A stretch of DNA of 37,371 bases, taken from NCBI GenBank assembly GCA_015501585.1, contig JADNRY010000578.1:1-37371 (forward strand), written 5' to 3'. Position 1 is the stretch's first letter. Every line of letters begins with the position of its first letter. This DNA comes from Rhodocollybia butyracea. Its lineage: Eukaryota > Basidiomycota > Agaricomycetes > Agaricales > Omphalotaceae. Under the pieces are notes generated by a model that was not told the origin of the DNA, searched no databases, and worked only from the letters and a program-made list of their open reading frames with translations. The position numbers were made by a program, and so were the translations under genes. Shown piece by piece: positions 31,395 through 37,371 of the stretch.

Positions 31395-33764
31395 TCAGGC
31401 TATTCCGTTCAGACGTTCAACGTATCGACTCATTGCGGGGCGCCGGCTCATCTCTATATCCCATCCATTCTTCCACAACTCCCAAAGGGCATCCGATACA
31501 TTGGAAGGACGCGAAGGTTTCTCATCCTGAAGGATTTTATTGGCAACTTGGAACTCACGGAGGCCGGCAAATGGGATATCACCAGCATAGATTTCCTATA
31601 ACAGAACTGATATTAGCAGAATATAATTGATCGTATTGCCAGTATCATACCCAAGAAGTCATTGTGAACGCAAAGACATCACTTGCATATGTCCTTTTGA
31701 GATCGTTGAATAGTTCGGGTGCCATCCATCGATAGACAGAAGCTAACCCCCCGTCTCGCATCAAAGGAGTGTTATCAAGGATCTTCAGGAGTCCAGTGTC
31801 TGCAAGGCGTGGGTTACCTCGTTCATCAATCAAAATACTACCCTTGAAGAGATAAGATAATTCTGACACAGTTGGAATTTAGAAGTGCTTACAGCTCGGA
31901 TATCACCATGCACAAGGTTGTGGGCTGGAGAAGAAACTGCATCAGCAACTAGGTGAAATTTCACTAACAAATCTGAACAGACAATGAAGAAACATGACAC
32001 CATTTGCAACCCCTTTGGTGAGTGTCAATTGATCATATATGTTGTTTGATTTGAGATATTCAGTGAGGAGACCTGTGGTTTGAGATATCAAGAAGATAAT
32101 TCTTGGGCTCTGATAGCTGACTCGCCTTTGATCATCCAAGAAGTTACAATAGCGGGAAATTGGCCATTTTCAGACAAGAATTCTGCGGCGGTTGTAACAC
32201 CAATAAGACGGACCAGATTGTTGTGCTTTAAACTACGCCAGGTCTTCAGTTCCTGGGAGAGGGACTACAAAGGATAGTTCAATACAGATCAGACCAGAAT
32301 AGCATGATGCATCCACACCGACTCAAATGCTCTACGCTCTTGAACACTACTCCGTAGATCAAACCCAGTACGCAGGCACTTGATGGCAACAACATGCCCA
32401 AAAACGTCTGCATCGAAGACGCCGCGATGGATTGTGTAGTACAGACCTTCGGTCTGTGACCTGCTAACCTTGGAAGTGATTATCCATGTCCTTCAAGTCG
32501 GAGGCGACAGGAATGGAAGGCTTGTCTCTGTCAGGACGGTGACTAGAATCTCCACTGCCACTAGAACCCCCCAGGCCGCTGTGATCTGCACTACCACTGG
32601 AACCCCCAGAGCCTCTTTGACTAGATTGAGATTCCAACCCAGTAGCCCTCATATCATACACAAGTACGTCGTTCCCTACGGCGATTGCTACTCGCTTCCG
32701 TGGATAGTCCATAGCAATGCAATGAGCACTGGATGGCAGACCAACGCCAGTGATATATCTCTTGTGCTGATATCCCGGACAAGGAGCTGAGAACCACTCA
32801 AGATAATCAAGATGGTGTTGTCAGGGTCAAAAATGAGTCGGTCGATACGGCCTGCTCGAAAAGGCAGGATTACTTCCAGATATTTAATAGACTTTTTATT
32901 TGTTGCGTCCCAAAGGCACACAACGCCACTTATGTCCCCTGCAGCGATCCATCGTCCATCATGTGACCAAACGCAGGCGCTGATTTCGGTTTGTATGCCA
33001 GCTGCACTGAACTGTGAAGGTTGAAAGTTCACGCATCCACTCCCATCAGGATATCTGAGATACTGCAGTGAGCCGTCATTATGGCCTAACACAATGGAGA
33101 TTCCATCGGGGGCACAAGCAATAGCTTTGGGATCCGTGGCAAGGACTCCATAAGAAGAATTACTCGTCCTGTTGCCCTTCACCAGATATTCCGTGCTTAT
33201 GGCGAAGAAATTATCGCCTGGCCGGAGTCGATGGCGGTATGCCCAGAAGCCCAAGTGGACCCCACCATGCTCCATGTTAATGCTCCGCTAGGATCTCGCC
33301 TAAACAGCTGGCTGTAGGGGCCTTCCCTAGATAGAAGAATTTTGTTGGCCTCAGTGCGCAAAAATAGCCCAGAGAAATAGTTCTCCACTTTCCCCACACT
33401 CGAACCATCATTGATGTTCAAGAAAGAGACAGAAGAAGGGCTCGTGTCTTTCCCAACGGCTAGAAGGTTTCCATCGGCGGAGAATGATAGAGAGGAGCTG
33501 ACATGGCCAACAGGAAAGCTGCTGGTTACAAGGGTAGATTTGACAAACGTATACTTTGAAGGAAGATGTCATTCTTAGGGGAGATTTTAATCTCAGAGGC
33601 AGCTTATAAAACGCCACATAAGTCTGATATTTGAGGTGAAGTAGCAATCTGCAGTCTGGCTGAGGTCTGGTGTCGCTGCCAGGGACAGTCTGCTTATGGG
33701 CTATCAGTCCATGAAGATTCATCTTTGTATTAGGCCCTCTCACGCTACGAGGTCTCCTGAACAT
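31395..33764 (-). pseudogene. WD40-repeat plus protein kinase fusion gene with frameshifts
   Basis: The N-terminal part (about 32460-33570) encodes WD40-type repeats: SLSFSADGNLLAVGKD, IACAPDGISIVLGHNDGSLQYL, ACVWSHDGRWIAAGDISGVVCLWD, ending in IAVGNDVLVYDMRAT and a Ser/Gly-rich linker. The C-terminal part is a kinase in six exons: up to 32319, 32126-32264, 31983-32072, 31893-31924, 31651-31842 and 31395-31595, with 50-58 bp introns, all in frame. Kinase marks are HVVAIKCL (ATP Lys), HGDIRAGSIL (catalytic loop, Asp kept, the usual Asn is Ser), LADTGL (DFG is DTG), RWMAPEL and SRRPAMSRYVERL. One intron has a GC donor (GCGAGT). Frame jumps near 33230-33290, 32745-32760 and 32455-32470 are not explained by introns. 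It is either a pseudogene or affected by assembly indels. Confidence 0.7.
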
Positions 33765-34913
33765 CTCTCTGGCCTACCTATCAGAATTCTGTGAAATTGA
33801 TCTGCCGAAACAGCAAAGTACGAGCCGTTATGATATTACAGTCACTGGTGATTATATGGTGCGTTCTGTTCATGTGAGCAACACTTGTAACCTGGGATAG
33901 GAAACAATGTGTGCATTATAGAGTACTGTGGCTGTCAGATCCTTCCTTCCTTCCAATACCGCCGATGACAAATTACAATATTTTCTATCACATTTTACTG
34001 TCACTATCAAACTAGTCATAAGTATATGTATAACCCTTCAATGTACATCATTTATCTAGCCATTGATGAGGCAGATGGATCTACAGCACCTTAGTTGCGA
34101 GCTTGTCCACTCCCAATGGTTCCGGCGTTCAGCACTTGGACCATGCCATTTAATAAAACTCCTCCTCCTCCTTCCTTCCAGAGTGGCCGTATGCGGCCAT
34201 TACGATGCGATCGGCAAAAGGCCGAGTCAAGAGCTTGCAGCCTCAAGGCAACAAGTAGATATTGGCGAGATCTCAAGACTCCTGCTCCTTTACAGTCTGG
34301 GACATTTCGCAATTCGAATCATCTAACCCCTTCCGAAACCCACTCTGGAACGCGGTGCCTCTTTCTGCACTCGGCCCCTTGCCTCATGTCTAACAAGGTG
34401 AATGATCATAAGGCAGTTGAAGTTGATGCACTCACATTGGACAATGAGATCTGGCGCGCTTATGTGTCGTATCAACTGAGAGAGAGAAACAGATAGGGAG
34501 AGAGATTGCTGTCACCAGAAGCGCTAGTAGATGTAAGACAGGCGGCTTTCTCAGAACTTTTTGGCGGTTGCGCTAGATACAAAGTCATACGACTTCTTGT
34601 TATCCCTTGCCCATGCTCTTACCAGTTTTTGGGCGACTTTTGAGAAGATGTTCAGGTATCAATTGACAGAGTATTTCCGAAGTAAGGATATCAGAAAACG
34701 TGTGCAACTACATTAAATCCTGTTGGGAGGAATAATGAAATTGAGCAGAAAGCCAGCGTACCAAGTATATGAACCGTAAACCTCATTGTTTGACGATGGC
34801 TAAAAAATATTTCGGTGATAACGAGGAGTCAATTGCGAAAATGATACTTGGCTCCGGTTATGGTCGAGTTTTGAAAGATATGAAGATATGACAGAACTGT
34901 ACGATCATGGGAG
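33765..34913. other. Intergenic stretch, no gene recognised
   Basis: An open frame of 133 codons at 34095-34496 (+) is the longest present, but it shows no domain, no convincing start context and no paralogue in the window. Otherwise nothing is identified. Confidence 0.35.
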
Positions 34914-35193
34914 CAAAGAAACCACATATGGTGCTTGTTAGAATCGGGAAGCTGGCGCTGTCTCTTTGGGCATTTAGGGCGAGAGCAAAGCACGATGCAT
35001 GATGCCAGCCAGCGATGTTTATAGCTGTAAGCTTGACTCGTGGGACTCCGAGGGCCCCAAAGAAACCACATGCGGTGGGTGCTTGTTAGAATTGAGAAGC
35101 TGGCGTCTCTTTGGGCATTCAGGGCGAGAGCAAAGCACAACTCGGATGCCTGATGACAGCCAACGATGTTTATAGCTGTAAGCTTGACTCGTG
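34914..35193. repeat. Tandem duplication, period about 144 bp
   Basis: Copy 1 (34914-35042) and copy 2 (35058-35193) both begin caaagaaaccacat and end gtaagcttgactcgtg. They share ggcattcagggcgagagcaa-type sequence with scattered mismatches and small indels, so the duplication is not very recent. It lies just left of the fifth flank copy. Confidence 0.85.
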
Positions 35194-35404
35194 AAGTCAC
35201 GAAGGGATCTATCGAATCTCGATGCTCTAGTTCGCCGTTCGTAAAACAGTCCAGTAGTATGTTGCTTTATGTCCTGCGTTGCCGGTAGACTGCGCCAGAT
35301 CCTTGTCTTCGGCTGTAGTTGCTTCGATTCCCTTTATCCATGATGCATGATGCACAAGATCAGAATTGCGATGGCCCATACTTATCTGCACACTCCCGTT
35401 ACGG

Positions 35405-36700
35405 CAATCCCGAAGTCCGAAATCATATGATCAAATTATTGCATCACTTCCCTTTTCCTTTTCTCCTGCTTTCTCCTGCTATGCACATTATTCTTTTTGC
35501 CGTCACTTCAATACTTTCTCCTGCAGTGCATCCTTATTACCGGCACCCACAATGCTTGGGCCACTGGTCCTTTCGCTACCTCTGAACCGTACGCGTAATT
35601 TAAACGTTCACGTGTCCATCCAATACATTTTTTTTCACGCCAGCTTTTGGAATGGTTCACTGTTCAGAGATCTTAAGCATACCTGTTTCGAGTCACATAG
35701 GCAACACTGGAGTCAGGAGAAGGATAGATACGGAGATGAACGACTTGGTCCTTTATTGGTGAGTGACACGTACACGCTCTTTATGATTCCTTTGTTCGTG
35801 CTCATTGATGGCATCTCTTTTCCTTCGCTATTAGATTCTGTACCCACCCTCCCTGTCCCATCCTTGACGCTACTGGCCACGAAATCGCCAGTGTTCCAGA
35901 GCGCCTATTCCTTTCTCCTTGTTTTTCCGCTGGCAAGTCGAAGTAGCACTTACTCCCCTCACCTCAATATAAACCACCCGTCATTATCGCCATCATGGAC
36001 CATGCCTACCGAACATCGAGACGCGTCAGAAAGATGAATATTTGTTCAAGTATACGATGTCAAGAACAAGTTTGAGGAGCCATCAACGTGCTACAGCTAC
36101 TTATCCGAGTCACCTTTGTACCTGGCTGACGGGGATGTGAAACGGTGTATCGAGCATGGATCGCCGGTTATCGCAAATATAGGGATTTGCTTAAACTTTG
36201 TGATATGAAAACGACAATCTTGTGGTCGCATATCCATTGTTTCTACTGTCGATACCGACCTTCTTGAATAACACACAACCATATCGAAGCCATTCGGTAG
36301 TATTGACATCCATGATAGCACTCCCAGTCTCCTTGAGAGCACGATCATTCCGCTGAAAGCTAAACCCGCATGTTTCTTTCTTCGATAGCTCTGATACTCT
36401 CTCGTGTCCAAGCGTACGCGGATCCCTTCTTTGCTCCATACTCCAGATCGTTGCTCTAGTCATAACATCTTTGGCGTCACTCCCTGCCAGGGATTCACGC
36501 ATTGGTCATACTCTACTTCGTTCCATTATACCATGCCGCCGCTCTAGCTGACTAAATCAATCAAGAGAAAATTCTAGCCCTTGTGTTTGCGGAGACGATG
36601 TTGTAGAAGCTGCTCGCAGCGAATATTTGACGTACATGACTCGAATAGATCACGGTTAAAGCTTTTCACAACTTTTAACAGCTTCACTGTCCTTTTTTTT
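35405..36700. repeat. Fifth copy of the F-box upstream flank, F-box gene absent
   Basis: Similarity to the other flanks starts abruptly at gtccgaaatcatatgatcaa, the segment that in units A, C and D lies about 70-80 bp upstream of the F-box start codon. It continues through cgtcacttcaata, the gatagatacggagatgaacgac exon-like piece, gtgagtgacac, aatataaa (about 35967), catgcctaccgaac and gaatatttgttcaagtatacg. The F-box gene that should lie to the left is missing, so the unit was truncated at about 35405. Confidence 0.65.
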
Positions 36701-36873
36701 TACTCATAAGAGACAACCTATGTGCAATCACCAAGATGTAAGCAAAGGGCAGTACAAGGAAATTATATGATTTACCTACTTCAGAAATCTTGCAAAACCG
36801 TGATCAAAGATCAAAGATGCTTGGAAGTCCTACAAGGTTGTTTATTGCAAAGGTAACAAACATCTCAAGAGAG

Positions 36874-37371
36874 TCAACTTACTGATCCAAAACACCCCAA
36901 GACAAGGTTTGTAACTGGGAGCACAATAATAAAGGAGCATGTCACCACTGATACCACCCACACCGCCACAGGCTGAGTAGCAATAGCTAGAGACTGGACA
37001 GATGCGAAGAAGCAGAGAACACCCAAAAGCATAGCAGTGCCCGTTGCATCGGCAAGGAATGCCAGGTTCCGGATACGCGTACAGGATTTCTTTACCAACA
37101 TCAAGTCTAGCCCCTTTCTCCGTGCTTCATCAACTCAAGGAGTTGTAGCGAAGCCTCATCTAGTTTGTGTTTATTATCCTTGGGATGCGCAGAAAGGGCC
37201 AGCACCCGATTCTGCGCTCGCGCCAAGATAGATAATACCAGATCAGGAAATATCTCCGCGTGTATATGTCCAGCATCCCCACGTGTACGTTCAGACTTCA
37301 TGGTTTCCACCAGACCATGCTCAACTTCGACAAGTTGTGGCAGTTCTGAGAAATTTTCCAAAAGTTTTTTA
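36874..37371 (-). pseudogene. Broken paralogue of the 22.3-23.3 kb membrane protein, runs off the right edge
   Basis: The frame from the right edge reads LENFSELPQLVEVEHGL and EIFPDLVLSILARAQNRVLAL, matching ENLSETELH...EVEHLL and DIFPDLFSSLLVRAHTQALAL of the intact gene. It stops at a TAG near 37110. The next frame picks up LDLMLVKKSCTRIRNLAFLADATG and the two membrane spans (LLGVLCFFASVQSLAIAT, VWVVSVVTCSFIIVLP). Alignment to the intact gene shows a net 4-nt loss beside a 3-nt loss in the GGAGAA...CTTGA region, which breaks the frame. A GTAAGT stands at the same place near the 3' end as in the intact copy. The N-terminal exon lies outside the window. Confidence 0.75.

Noticed and set aside
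34095..34496. 133-codon plus-strand frame
   Set aside because: It has no recognisable domain, no paralogue, no supporting splice structure, and overlapping frames of similar length on the other strand.
1..37371. CRISPR arrays, bacterial operons, riboswitches, rRNA and tRNA genes
   Set aside because: Introns, gene families and gene density are fungal. No regularly spaced identical repeats and no convincing tRNA or rRNA sequence were found by eye; a tRNAscan or Rfam search would be decisive.

Overview
This window reads as nuclear DNA of a filamentous basidiomycete, most likely an Agaricomycete. Introns are about 48-62 bp with GTRNGT...YAG borders, genes are sparse, and the families present are typical of mushroom genomes: NACHT NTPase, F-box proteins, fungal multi-pass membrane proteins, a WD40/kinase fusion, and PIF/Harbinger and CACTA-type DNA transposons. 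No species can be named from sequence alone. All exon models were built by eye from splice signals, reading frame and comparison between paralogues inside the window.

Layout. 1-822 (-) is the 5' part of a NACHT P-loop NTPase running off the left edge. 1766-2710 and 3414-4354 (-) are two tandem copies (A, B) of an F-box plus cysteine-cluster gene family; B carries an in-frame stop. 4370-5680 is the shared upstream flank of that family. 6000-6925 is a decayed leucine-rich gene. 7762-9216 (+) is a seven-exon membrane-protein gene. 9789-9946 is a 158-bp MITE.

10324-21362 (-) is F-box copy C, whose second intron has grown to about 10 kb because a 9.9-kb CACTA-like element (10676-20586) sits in it. 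That element contains a 4.1-kb PIF/Harbinger element (13644-17785), whose transposase exon is split by a second copy of the 158-bp MITE (13953-14110). Terminal inverted repeats are visible at all three levels, each with a matching 3-bp target-site duplication. An unbroken sequence for comparison exists for two of them.

22273-23297 (-) is a membrane-protein gene of unknown function. 23298-25416 shows no gene. 25417-27608 is a 2.2-kb block full of GCGTGC/GCACGC words arranged as large inverted repeats. 28038-29002 (-) is F-box copy D, the intact reference copy. 29040-30330 is its flank. 31395-33764 (-) is a WD40 plus protein-kinase gene broken by frameshifts. 34914-35193 is a short tandem duplication. 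35405-36700 is a fifth copy of the F-box upstream flank with no F-box gene, followed at 36874-37371 by a broken paralogue of the 22-23 kb membrane-protein gene.

Taken together, this is a gene-poor accessory region shaped by segmental duplication of a cassette (F-box gene, flank, membrane-protein gene) and repeated transposon insertion. Nothing in it forms an operon or a clear pathway. The NACHT protein, kinase/WD40 protein and F-box proteins belong to families expanded in mushrooms and often linked to self/non-self recognition or protein turnover, but no such role can be shown here.
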